Notes: generated by a model from the letters alone, not told the origin. A stretch of 64,000 bases of DNA from Brachionus manjavacas (GCA_019054805.1 JAHQIY010000005.1:3207501-3271500); one strand, 5' to 3'. Numbered from the stretch's first letter, positions 32,585 to 44,169 are shown. Numbers and translations: made by a program.

Positions 32585-33480
32585 TATTATTGACGAGCAA
32601 ACGCTCCTTCAGATTAAAAATAAAATAAAAAATGATTAAAATATAGAAATACTAAAATGAATAATTTAAATAAAAACAGATTGTACATGTCTGAATATTT
32701 CTAGGGTCAGAAATTTTAAGTTAGCAATTACTCCAAGGAGTCGGATACTCGACAAATCTAAACTCGAATCCTTATCTGTATTCATTTACCAGTCGAACAA
32801 TTAATGTAACAAAGTGACTCAATCCTGCCCTTACGTATCTTTCGCTCAATTCAAATAATCTATCTGAGACTGTTAGCAGTCTAAGTTTTTTTTGGTCCTC
32901 ATTCTGTTTTATATTAGATGGAGTATCATTTTTGTGAATCATTAATGGGGTCTATTTTGCATTATACATTCCCCTGTCTTATTTTTTTTTAAGATACCAA
33001 TCTGAAACAAAACTAAAAACATTCAAAATTCAGCAGTTCGACTCATTCCTTAACTAAAATTGGTATCTGAAAAAAAATAAGACAGGGGAATGAGTAATGC
33101 AAAATAGACCCTATTAATCATTTATAAAGATTACACAATGTAATGGAATTAAGTTCCAACTTTCTTTTTGAAATAGTTTTACAATTTTCTTTTATTTTAT
33201 CTGTCTTAGGAGAAAAGGTTGGCCTCGAGTCAAAAGCAATTCCCACCAATTTTTTTTGTCAAAAGCTTTAGAGATATCGAATAATAAAAAGCAAACTATT
33301 TTTTTGTTAAAAGATTCAACCCTTTTATGAATTAAAAAAAGCTTGTCTGTGGTAGTCTGTCTTCTGAATCCTGATTGTTCTTGAATAAGTAAATTATTTT
33401 TCTCAAGAAAAAGATCTGTTATAATATGATATGCTCTAGTAACTTACTAAGGCAATAATCAAATGGATCTTGGGTAGACT
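32585..33480 (-). mobile_element. LINE remnant (RT fragment and 3' end)
   Basis: On the minus strand, 33460-33180 encodes RT blocks LLIQEQSGFRRQTTTDKLF and VCFLLFDISKAFDKKNWWEL, the clear QSGFR and FDxxKAFD motifs of non-LTR reverse transcriptase. After an inserted inverted-repeat element (32939-33120), 32935-32700 encodes the C-terminal block SDRLFELSERYVRAGLSHFV. The 3' end at 32612-32592 carries CTGAAGGAGC followed by GCTCGTC, a hairpin shared with the LINE at 37 kb. The region holding the YADD box is missing. The C-terminal pattern suggests the Jockey/RTE side of the LINE tree. Confidence 0.8.
32939..33120. mobile_element. Fold-back MITE inserted in a LINE
   Basis: Two inverted arms of about 60 bp (32939-33000 and 33061-33120) share GGTCTATTTTGCATTA and CATTCCCCTGTCTTATTTTT and differ at only a few positions. 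The loop is about 60 bp. ATTAAT flanks both ends (32941-32946, 33113-33118) and may be the target duplication. No coding capacity. It sits inside the LINE, so it is younger than that insertion. Confidence 0.75.
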
Positions 33481-36400
33481 GGAAAATAATCTAAAAATTC
33501 TATAAAAATTTTAAAAATCACTTAAAAATCGACGACTTTTAGAGCGATTTTTTCTGTCACATATTTAAAGGATTCATTATCCCAATCGATATATATATGA
33601 TCATAAAAGAAAATCTAAAAAAAATATTTTTTAAAGTTAAAAGCGTTTTTTTTAAATTTAATCTTAAAATCATGCTTAGTGAAACAAAAAAAATTATTAA
33701 TTACTAACATTAACATTTTAAGTGCATCATTGCTTATTAACATCAATACATTCATTTTTTCTAGATCCGGAACTAAATCTTAATGATATAGAAGAAGCAA
33801 ATTTTTTTAATCGATGCTTATCTTTTTTAGTCTAAGATCAATGATATTTGTTAGGATCAATTATTTTTGTCTTTTCCTTCCGATTTAGCTATGGTTCATT
33901 TGTTTGAATCCTGTGCTTTCATATATATTTTTGATTAAGTAAATAAAGTAGTACGTACTATTTAAGATTTTAGAAATTCATTTTTAATTGATCTATCTTC
34001 TAGAAAAATTAATAAACAGTTATAAAATTTGTTATAAAAAGCTAGAAAGATTTTAGTAATTAAAAAAATTTTCAGACAGCTTAGATTAATTATCTGATCA
34101 AGTTGAGCAAAATAATTAAGAGTTTAATATGCATCGATTATTTTTGCTTTATGTTTTGCAATATAAGTTCTAACTTGTAACAATTTCCTGTATTTTTTCT
34201 TTTGAGAAATTTTATTTCGATTAAAACTGGTAAAATTAAAAAAAGATAAAAATGAAATACGATGAAATATGATTTTTTAAAACATAAATTTTACTTTTAA
34301 AATCTCCATAATTCTAAACAATTCAAAAATTTTTGTCTATATTTTCTACTATGTTACCGTGTTCTTTTGAAAATAAGTGAACCCTTTGTACCAAGTGTTT
34401 TGCAGAAAAGAAAAGAGATATTAGATATCTATATCAATTTTAATCCAAATCCTTCTATTTGATATTCATAGCGCGGTTGGAAAAGTTTGATAACCCTTAT
34501 CAAATTTTTCCTAAAGCCGAATTTGATGATGAATTTCCTGAATCTAAGCATATCAATTACATTTTGATTTTTTTTAAATTTTAATAATTTTGATTAATGT
34601 GAAATAAAATACTAAAGAAAATAAGAGAGAGATATTCTTACATTAAGTCATAATGTCTGAATCAAGAGTCAATTTCTTCTTTTTTTTAAATAAATTTTTT
34701 ATTTAATCATCACGTTTTTAAGGCAAATGTAAATGATTTAAAATTTTTACATTTTCATATTTTTATATTTTTAAATAATTTTTGTGCGTTAAATAAAAAA
34801 AAAAGTTTTTGTTTCGGATTTGCACATTTAGTTAATTACATATAAGATTATTTACATTTTGCCGTTTTTTAATGCATTTAAATTAAACTTATATAAGACT
34901 AATTTTTAAATTATCAAAAATAACAAATTTCTCTGTTGAATTTTAAATTCCTTGATCATAAAGTTTTGATTTTTTTCTAATTAACGGATAAAAAGGATAT
35001 CTTAAGATATGTTAGACTTTATTATATCTTAAGTCTAATATTTCTTTAAAAAATTTTAAATCTTTGATTTTTAAAAAAATTCTCACAGTTACAATCAATA
35101 TTTTTTTAACATAAAATAATTTAAATCTAGACATGAAAGAAATATTTAAATTTTTAGAAGAAATTAAAAAAATCCAAGTCCTTAAAAATAAAAATCACAA
35201 ACCAAATTTAATTTTCTTATTTCATATATTAAATTTAATTTGGTAAAAATATAATGACAAAAGCTTTATTACTAGTTTTTTTACTATTTGAACTTTTATT
35301 TGACAATTCAATTCTACATTTTAAAGTTTTTCTTTCAATTTCTTTTGAATAATTATTATTACTTTTAAATTTGAATATCTTACGGCATGACTAGATTTTT
35401 GATTTAATCAAGCTAGAAATATTCTTCAATAATCTACGCCTAATGAGTGATATAAGAAAATCTTGAAAAATTAAAAACAACTTAATCTAAAATGTTAATA
35501 TTTTACCAAAAAAATTTGATCGAAAAATTTATTTGCCAAACTTAAAAATTTAAAAATAAAAATTCATTTAAGAGTTTATTAATGTACACATTTTCCAGAA
35601 TTTTAAATCTGTAGGAGAATAAATTAATAAGCCAAAAAAAATTATATATCTAATCAAGCCACTGCCATGTTTTTTTAAACTTTTGAAATAAAAATATTCC
35701 TAATAAATATAAATTTTAGCTTCTTGCCTTTTTGAAAGAAAGAAAAAATTATTTAAAAAAGAAGAAAAAACAAAGAAATCAACTATTCTGAGAACAAAAA
35801 AGTAATTTTAAAGTAATCTCTTATTTTTTTTATCTAAACCTTTTTTTTTGTCAGTCAATTAGTTTTTTTGTCATCTTAAAAAAGTTGAAGCCATTTTTTA
35901 ATACCTTAAGCTTTTCTCCTAGCACAAAACTAGAAAAAAAAAATTTCAATAATTTTTTTTATTTTTTAAAAAAATGTGTTTTTTTTGAAAAAAAAACTTG
36001 AGTTGAAAAATTGGTCGATTTTCAAAAATTTACACATTATATAAAACTTCTACAGGTAAGCAAATTTATCAAATTCCTGATTTAAATTTCTAGTTAATAT
36101 TAATTAACTTAGATTCTTTTTTCTTAATCAAAAAATTCCACGCATAAATGCATTTAATATGTTATGCACTACATTTTTTAATTTGGAAGTGATTGTCCTT
36201 GATCAATTTTATTATTGATAATTAGTTTATTTTTAACACCAGTAATTTCAAACAAAATAATACATTCTTTTATTTTTTATCATAAAATAAAATTTTAATT
36301 ATTTTAAATTCTTTTCTTACATTTTTCGGTCTTTATTCATTTATAACAATTTGTTTTCTTGAGAGAGCACTTATTCTTGAAAAAAACTTATTTTTTTTCA

Positions 36401-36985
36401 TTTACATGTAAATATGTAATGGAAAATGAATGTTTCATTACTGATCAGCGAAAAGATTAAATAGACTTAATTAATACAAAATTAACTGATTACAAGAAAG
36501 GAAAAGTTCTTTTTGAAATGCTGCAGACTGTTCTTAATAATCTTGCTGACTTCACAGTCAAAAATAATTAATAAATCCATTGTTAAAACTGTTTTCTATA
36601 TGAAACAAGAAATTTATCAAGTCTTTTATAGCAAATTTTAATGATTTGAAAGGAAAATCTTATGATTAATTCTCCATGAAATTTGTCTTTTAAAAAATCG
36701 TGTCTTCATCTTTTTTTATGATATAATTACTTAAGATATTTTCAAATTTTAATTAGACAGAATGCCATGCGAATAAATACATGCGCTATCTAAATTTTTA
36801 TTTTCAATATTTTTCGACTTTTTAAGCATGTTACTTCTAAATTTAAAAAATACACGTAAATTTATAATACCTAACGCAATTGTCGCTTTTAAAATTAAAA
36901 AAAAAAAAATTTTTATTATTTTTCAACATTTTTGAAAAAGTGAAATTTAAAAATTTATTCTATTCATTTTTTCATTTTATTAAGT
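33481..36985. other. AT-rich DNA without a supported gene; one transposon end
   Basis: The only recognised item is at 35841-35892: TTTTGTCAGTCAATTAG and TTTTTTTGTCATCTTAAAAAA match the right inverted repeat of the element ending at 53,685, so this is a stray end of the same family. No left end was found. The remainder is homopolymer-rich and featureless. Confidence 0.45.
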
Positions 36986-36990
36986 AAATT

Positions 36991-37650
36991 CTGGTCGAGC
37001 CTAGGCTCCTTCAGAAAAAAAAAACGAATAAAAAAGTTTCTGTGAGATATTTTGAATACATGGTTAGTTAAGAAATGTTAATAATTAGTTGTTGAGAAGT
37101 TAGTGAGAATGAAGTTTTCAAGTAAAATCAAGGTAAGGAAAAAATTCATCAATTAGGAGGAATAGACCACATAATGGAGTTGCAAGATTGCATATTTCTT
37201 TAGGGCAAATTACAGCTTTATATTCTTTTACAGAGGTACTGAGTTTTTTAGACCATACCTGATATAGTTCTCACTGAGATCAAAAAGACGATTGTCTATC
37301 CTACGAGTTTTTAGTTTATCCAAGGCTAGATGGTGAAGTTGTTCGAGGAAAGTGTCCATTTTTAGTTTTAATATTGAACGTATAGCTGTATTTTGAATAA
37401 CTTGAAGAATTGAGGCTTGAATGTTACCAGGTTTTTTGTATATGAAGAAAGTTACAAGACAAGAAAGAGCAAAATGTAGCTGTGGTAAGATTTCTTCTTC
37501 GAAATATCGTTAATATAAATACTGAAAAGAAGGGGGCTAATAACTGAACCTTGGGGAGCACCAGCCTTGATATAAAACAATTTACTCAAGAGGCCATTCA
37601 GATTAACTTGAAATTGCCTTAGAAGAAAAAAGATGATGATGATCTATTGT
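36991..37650 (-). mobile_element. LINE remnant with conserved 3' hairpin
   Basis: Minus-strand translation gives LNGLLSKLFYIKAGAPQGSV and ISPLLFSIYINDI, the classic RT motif before the YADD box. It then jumps to the post-RT region (SILQVIQNTAIRSILKLKMD, RIDNRLFDLSENYIRYGLKN). The stretch that would hold YADD is gone, so there is an internal deletion of some 200-300 bp. The 3' end (37014-36991) is CTGAAGGAGCCTAGGCTCGACCAG, a perfect small hairpin also seen at the 3' end of the LINE at 32.6 kb. Several frame changes. The two fragments are from related families. Confidence 0.85.
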
Positions 37651-38210
37651 ATTTTATATTTAGGAATATTTGACTTAACCAATTTATAGATGTAAATTAT
37701 GACAAGCCCGGGCTAAATTGTACATAAACACATTTCTTAATTTTTTTTTTTTTATTTCTTAATTTTATACGACTAGTTTTCTCTTCTTTTTTGTATTTTT
37801 TGTGTTTTGTGTAAATTGTCTATTTGGACCTAAATTTTATCTAAAAGAAAATTTTATTGATTTTATAATTATTCAGCAATACGCTATATTTATTAGTATA
37901 TCAAATTTTAGATTCCTAAGTGAACTCTCGAATAAACTTGGGGTGGATGTGATGTCGTGCTTAAACGCATCAAACAGCTGCTATTTGATGATGTTGAATC
38001 ACCCTGTTTGTTGAAATAAAACACAAACAAGTGATCCAGGATAAGCATTGTAATTTTTATTTAAACTTTATTTTAATTTTATGAGAGAGCGTTTTTATTC
38101 TTTGTGAAATAAAATTTAAAAAAGAAAATATTTGTTTTACTCTGAGTGAACATAATTTTTGGTGGGATTGGAAATGATTTTTAATAAAAAATAACATAAA
38201 AAAAGAATAA

Positions 38211-38319
38211 GACAGTATGGCCGAGTGGTCTAAGGCGCCAGACTCAAGTTTGAAACATAACTGTTAATGTGTGTTCTGGTCAGTGTATACTGGCGTGGGT
38301 TCAAATCCCACTGCTGTCA
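38211..38319 (+). tRNA. tRNA-Leu(CAA) with intron, inside duplication copy 2
   Basis: Identical to the gene at 10,738 including the 25-nt intron. Class II cloverleaf, anticodon CAA, T-run terminator. All structural elements are intact. Confidence 0.97.
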
Positions 38320-38470
38320 AATTTTTTTCTTGAGATTTAAAAAACTACACAATGTCATTCTATTGTTAATAAATTTATTTTAAAAAATTCAACTTTTACA
38401 TTATTAATTTTAAGCATTTTTAATATTTTATGAGCTAAAAATTCAAAACTTATTTCACGGGTACTAAACA

Positions 38471-39676
38471 TCAAACTTTTTCAATTTTTACCAAAATAGA
38501 CCATTTCTTAAACATTTTTGAACAAATTTCACTAAAAATATTTTTCAACTCATTCCGGAAACGTCTGGCTGTCAAACAAAATAGAACAAAATTGGTTGAA
38601 TGATTTAAATCTATTAAAAACATCACAAAACGGAGCAATACTCTATTCTTTAAGAATTTAGACTTTAAACCAAGTTTTCTAAGCAGTTCAAAAATGGAAT
38701 AAGGAAACGTCATTAAAACAAACGATACAGAAATTGTCAAGAGCATTATTGATATTTGTCTTTCCTTTAATTGTTGACAATATAGAGAGGACAAAGGCCG
38801 CCATGAGCTTGATCGCTTTTTTGAAGACCCATCTACAGTATAATTAGAGCTAAACGAGTTGTTATTTTTTTTCATCAAAAGAACCTTGAATTCTTCAAAT
38901 TTGGATGATCTACTGTTCTCATATAATTTAGATATTTGAATATGTGCATTGATAGGTCTGAACTTTACAAATATTTGATTGGTAATGCTTTTTCGGACAA
39001 TTGACGCTTTTGACAAAGCTTTTATTATGATGAGACTAAATATGAATCCCAACACTGATGGGATCCATGATCCTAGAGCTGATCGGAACCAGGGGAAAAT
39101 TAAAGTATAATATTTAAAGCAAGTGCCATTTAAGCTTCCTTTAATTTGGCAGTAGTAAGGCTGAGCTTGAGAATATTCAATGCAAAACGAGACAGTGCTG
39201 CTGATAAACACAAATATCAATACGAGGCCGAGAATGATTCTTTTGGAACGCTTTCGAGAAAATAGATGGTTTACTTTAAGAGGAACAAGTACGGCAGCGG
39301 TTCGTTCTGCAGATGTTGCTAAAATCAACCACACACTAATAAAAGATGCTGCTTGTGCCACTATTTGGTTTAAAATACAAAAGTTATAAACGGCAATTTG
39401 ATATAACTTGACCATATTTGCCAAAAATTTCAGAAGAAGAACAAGGAAATCACACACGGCCATATAAACAATGTACAAAGACGTGTTTGAGCTGCGCATG
39501 CGTTTCCTTGTCATTACAATTACAATTAGTAAATTTGTCACTGCTCCGAATATGACCAAAATTAGCAGTGAAATTTCACCAAAATCCCATTCTCGAAATC
39601 TGCCAATTGAGTCATATGGTTTTAATTTTGTTTGATTGACGACGCGGATGTATTCATTTGCTCTAGCGGAATTCAT
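38471..39676 (-). CDS. Class A (rhodopsin-like) GPCR, probable neuropeptide-type receptor
   Basis: This single-exon gene encodes 401 residues from the ATG at 39676; the frame extends 33 bp upstream only to a TTG. Seven membrane segments are visible, the first at about 35-56 (LVIFGAVTNLLIVIVM with the conserved Asn). TM2 holds the conserved Asp (AVCDFLVLL), and Cys100 before TM3 and Cys176 in loop 2 can form the family disulfide. The DRY motif at the end of TM3 is ERT (124-126), and TM7 carries HSTNFVLFCLTARRFR, with NPxxY reduced to TNFVLF. Loop 3 is long and Lys/Ser-rich. Such variants are frequent in invertebrate peptide receptors, for example FMRFamide-like. The ligand is unknown. A near-identical broken copy lies 11.5 kb away. 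Confidence 0.88.
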   Translation of the reverse strand: MNSARANEYIRVVNQTKLKPYDSIGRFREWDFGEISLLILVIFGAVTNLLIVIVMTRKRMRSSNTSLYIVYMAVCDFLVLLLKFLANMVKLYQIAVYNFCILNQIVAQAASFISVWLILATSAERTAAVLVPLKVNHLFSRKRSKRIILGLVLIFVFISSTVSFCIEYSQAQPYYCQIKGSLNGTCFKYYTLIFPWFRSALGSWIPSVLGFIFSLIIIKALSKASIVRKSITNQIFVKFRPINAHIQISKLYENSRSSKFEEFKVLLMKKNNNSFSSNYTVDGSSKKRSSSWRPLSSLYCQQLKERQISIMLLTISVSFVLMTFPYSIFELLRKLGLKSKFLKNRVLLRFVMFLIDLNHSTNFVLFCLTARRFRNELKNIFSEICSKMFKKWSILVKIEKV

Positions 39677-39928
39677 TATAGTTAAAAAAAATTTTTTTTT
39701 TAAAAACAAAAAAGCTAAAAATATCTAAATTTTAGTATTCAAATAATAATCTTTTTTTTTCTTATTTTTAATGCAAGAATTTCATTTGAATTTAAAGGCT
39801 TACCAAAATTTTCTAGAATTATTCAATAAATGAGTGAACATTTTTTTATTGTTAATCGAGTAATGAGAGATAAAAGATTTCACATTCTACTGAGCCACAA
39901 GGTCTAAATTTTGTTTAGTTAATGACAG

Positions 39929-40021
39929 TTATAAATTCATCGATGCTTTTTGAAGTCTTAAAATGTCATCAGCAGGATCAATCAGTTCATCATCTGTGAA
40001 ATCACATTTATTGAGGTTCAT
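39929..40021 (-). other. Short coding-like fragment at the duplication edge
   Basis: A 30-codon frame from ATG reads MNLNKCDFTDDELIDPADDI and then LRLQKAS, a composition unlike the surrounding AT-rich noise. It ends within the last 12 bp of the duplicated block. It may be a stranded exon or relic of a gene or transposon. No family recognised. Confidence 0.25.
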
Positions 40022-43000
40022 TTGATTAGAAAGGATTTTATTCTTTATTTAATTGTTATTTTTTGTACATTAGAAAATCTTTTCTTTTACATTATAACAT
40101 TAAACTCCAAGGCAGCTACCACAGGCGGCTTCCTTAGTTAGTCGTTTATTAAGCTTTCAAAATAGAAATTGTTATTTCAATTAATAACGTGCTTGATTTT
40201 TTTAAATAGCTTGATATCTATTGATAACCGTCAACATCTAACTTTTGAATTATTTCACATTTGATTACCATTAATAAAAATCTACAATTGGTTCTGTAGC
40301 ATCTTGAAAGAAATCTAGCTGGAACATATTAAAAATTTGAAAAATTACAGTTTGTCATTTTATTTAGATGAATTTGAAGAAAAATTTCTAAATGAATAGT
40401 AAATTTATGAAGATTTATCAAATAGCATGATAAAACTCTATTAAGTTGAAAAACAAGAAAAAATAAATTAGTTTTAGGAATCATTCTTTCTCATCATAAT
40501 TCATAACCCAAAAACAAAAATGGGAATATTTTCTCATCACACACTCGAGGTTGATCGACACACACTTAGTTCCTGATGAGCGCGCAACTTGAATAACGCG
40601 CATGTACAATGAATAATATTTAAAAAAATAATATTTCAAAATGTCTAATTTGATTAAACAACACAAAATTAAGTGTGTGTTTTTTAAGTTCAATATTAAT
40701 CAGGAATTGAGTGTCTGGTGGCAAGAAGGATCCGAAAAATCTAAAACATCCATTTTATGACTCTTTATTTTTTTTCTTTATTTTTGAAATTTAATTAAAT
40801 GTCTTTAATAGAAAATTAATTTCATCTTAAATGGAGTCTTGAAGCCTTTCAAATGAGTATTTTCTTTTACCTTAAAACAGTTTTAAATTAATAAACAATA
40901 AATTTTAATTTTTATTGAAAACTGATTGATTAATGTTTATATTTTTTTTCAATTTCTTATCATTTGATTTTTTAAATTTTTGAAACCCTGAAATAATTTT
41001 TGAAATAAACATCACTCCCTTTTTGATTTAATATCCTTGTTTTGGAAAAATTTAAATAAAAAACAACACCTTTTTAAAGATTTTTTAAATTTTATTAAAA
41101 ATATTTTGATTTATTTTCTGAAACAATCCAGTACCTAAATCATGATTTTTTTGTCTTTTAGTTTGGTAGAATCCTCTAGTCCTATAATTCTCAGATCCAG
41201 TTCGAATTTGAAACTTTAAGTATTAAGGGATTAACAAATTTTAAGAATGAATGAAAGATTTTTGTCCCTTTAGATTTCATCTAATTTTAAAATTAGAAAT
41301 AAGAATAATTTTTAAGTTTTTTATATTCAATTTGGCAAAGTCTAGAGATCTAAAAGTAATTTAATCACACATTTAAACTATTTTACCGAAAATTCGAAAT
41401 TTGAAAATTGGTCAAAATTTAATTTAATTTACTTTTTTTAAATTTATCTTAATATTTATTAAATTAATATTTTTAAAGGGTTTAATTAGTAAATTTATTC
41501 CTAAACTTTGCTTTTCCAAACTTAATTAATTTTAACTGACAAAACATTTAAATTTCATTAAAAAAAAAAGAATTTTTTTAAGTCACTAAAATCAAAGTCT
41601 TAGTCTCAACAAAGAATAAAAATACTTTTTCAAATATAAATTTTCATCTAATTAATATAAATCTTAAATTTTTCTGATAAAAGTATCATAGCTTTTAGAT
41701 TTTCAAATAGCTTAAATCTTTAAAAAAACATATATCAACGAACCTGAAAACTAAAATGCTTTTTAATTTTGTAGGAGAATTAATTTAAATGCACATTTGT
41801 GATTATTATGAATAAAGATTTTAAAGAAAAATTTATTTTTAACCGAATTTGTGCGAAACAAAAATTTAAGCCTGATTCACAATTTTTTTTTTCAACAAGT
41901 AATATTCCAATTACATAAAACAAAATTTCTTTCAAAAATGTCCTTAAGAAACTAATAAAATTTATTCACAGTACCGACAATTTTAATAATGCATATTGAA
42001 TCTCATTATATTATCAAATTTAAAGATTGATTTGCCTTAATATAAAAGATGTTGTTTGTCAAATTATTCTTATTCTAATTAAAGATTAAGAATATCTAAC
42101 GCAGAAATCTATACTTAAAAAGGGAATTTTAAATATTTCTAAATCTTTTCAGATCTATTACAATTTGTGATCACACATTACTTTTTTAATTTAAATTTTA
42201 TAAACATGAGGAAATAATTTGCAGTTAATGTTTATTTTGATTAATTAGATTAGAAATCTAATTATAATAAACATTTTAATCAATCAATTTTTTAAAGTTT
42301 ATTTTTGTTAGAATTTTTGAACCAGCTATTTATCATTTATTAGTCAATATTACTGAGTAACAATTTAATTTACTGAATTATCATTACTTTTATTATTTGT
42401 GATAAAATCAATAATCTAATTAAAATTTGTTATTTACAATAAAATATTTTTCAAATTTTTGCAATTTCAAAATGAAAACAATTTAAAAAATTCAAAATTA
42501 TTGATTTTGAAATCGGCTATTTATCTCAAAAGATGATAATAAACTCACAATAAAAGTCCTGAAGATTAACAAAAAAATCTTGCGGCCAAAAAATTCTAAT
42601 TTTGCGGATTTGATTTTTAATTAATTTTTTTATTTTCAAACATTTTTTTCGTAACTTTAAAAATAGTTCAATAGTTTTTACAAATCAAAACAAATCACAA
42701 ATCTTCGAAAAAAAAAAATATAAAATCTTTATCAAAAATTAAATAAATCGCCAAAATCTTTAAAAAAAAATAAAAAATTAGTTAAACAAAAGGTTCATTT
42801 CTCTCTAAAGAGGTGACTCGAATGCTATCACGATTTATTTTATCTGTTTTTTTTTTAATTTTAAGAATATTTATCAAATAGTGTCAAAAAATGTAGAACT
42901 CACCATTTATTTATTTAACAATTTTAAATTTTTTTTAGTAGCTCATACAGTGACCATAAATTTCTTTTGGCAAGTTTCAATTTTCCATTTGAAACCAAAG

Positions 43001-43791
43001 ATTATTTAGAAATCTTTCAGGGAAAAATTTAGTTCTCTTAAAAAATGCTTTGTTAAGAATTAATTTCTCTGAAATACATAATTTTTATGTCATTAGACCT
43101 GAATACTAGACTTTGAATGGCCTTCTCGCGACTTTTAGCCTTCCCCTTACTACTACTACTACTAGTCTAATTTGGTTAACTTGAACCGGTATTTTCCCAA
43201 TATTTTTGCTATCAATTTCATTGAAATCATCGTGACAACTTCATTTCTCAATTTGTGTGGAATGTGAGAAAAAGTCTTTAGGGAATAAAAGAAGGGAATC
43301 AAAATTAAAAGAGATCAATTGAAGATAATTCTAAGCAGCTTATTTTTTCGAAATTATGTACGCTAGGTTATTTAAAAATATCTATCTTGTAGACTATATT
43401 AGGGACATTGATTCTAACTTTTTGTGACATTGTAAGCTTTGTTTTTCATTTTTTCTTTTCTTTCCTCCATTACGACGAGTTGAGTAAAAGGAAGAGAAAA
43501 TCAATTTCAATCAGAATCAATTTTTTAACTAATTTCTAAGTCATAAAATTTTGATTAAAAAATTTGCTTTTTAGAAAAGAAATTAATTACTAATTGAGTA
43601 TAATTTAACCAAAAGCACCTGTTTTTCATTATTATAATATTTCTAAAATCAAGCTTATTAACTAAAACATTGATCTAAAAATTCAGTCTAAAAAAAAACT
43701 TTACTTAAAAAATATTTTAACTTCACTCATTTTTCAGATTAAAAAAATAAAAAAATCACCAAATATAATATTAGCAGTTACTAAACATACA
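40022..43791. other. AT-rich DNA, no gene supported; possible LINE 3' tail
   Basis: At 43100-43166 the sequence GGCCTTCTCGCGACTTTTAG and then five ACT units resembles the 3' tails of CR1-like LINEs, but it is too short to be sure. The rest is A/T-rich with no bounded element. Confidence 0.4.
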
Positions 43792-44090
43792 TGAACCCTC
43801 GATCCTCTGCTTGCATGACTAACACGCAAGCCACTCGGCTATGCGGGCCTTATCCCGCTGAGGGTGGAAAAAATTTTCAAAATATCGTTGCAATATGGGG
43901 CGAATGTTTAAACCTCTTTCACCATAAAAATAGGGGACCAATTTCGACTGGGTAATAATTGCGGTGATGATGAGAGACTAGATGCAGTAACCTTTGTGTC
44001 AGATCAAGGCCGTTGCTCAAAAAGATACTAGAAAAGGAGATGAGAGCCTCCCCATTATCCACTAGGATAGAATAGGGACAATTATTATTT
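43792..44090 (+). mobile_element. tRNA-derived SINE, copy B, with inverted head
   Basis: The body (43851-44090) is about 93% identical by eye to copy C at 46.9 kb over its last 130 bp and similar to copy A. It ends GAATAGGGACAATTATTATT. The tRNA-like head (43792-43850) is present but reversed: its reverse complement reads GCATAGCCGAGTGGCTTGCG, then CAGAGGATCGAGGGTTC, with good A- and B-box matches, whereas in copy A the head and body share one direction. The copy lies 80 bp from the 3' end of the TXNDC9 gene, so it may be included in that transcript. Confidence 0.7.
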
Positions 44091-44169
44091 AAGATACATA
44101 AAAAAACTTTATTTAATAATTCGATTTAAATAAAAAATTATTTAAAAAATTTATTTGTCTTTTCAAAAT

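Larger units (their letters stand above)
38115..39940. repeat. Direct segmental duplication, copy 2 (1,826 bp)
   Basis: Partner of 26,607-28,430, offset about 11,508-11,510 bp. Differences seen include one A after the tRNA, one G in the GPCR, and scattered substitutions such as GAGCTTGATCGC against GAGCCTGATCGT. The GPCR here is intact, so this copy looks ancestral, though direction cannot be proven. Confidence 0.95.

Noticed and set aside
37802-38014. Plus-strand frame of 70 codons beside duplication copy 2
   Set aside because: No ATG-linked motif, high Phe/Ile content, and it ends just before the duplicated block without homologue in copy 1.
26607-39940. Reading the paired 1.8-kb blocks as the terminal repeats of one large element
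   Set aside because: The blocks hold host genes (tRNA and GPCR), lack terminal-repeat signals and target duplications, and the DNA between them contains unrelated LINE and MULE fragments.
43792-43850. A functional tRNA gene on the minus strand
   Set aside because: A- and B-box matches are good, but the acceptor stem does not pair and the sequence recurs as the head of a SINE family.
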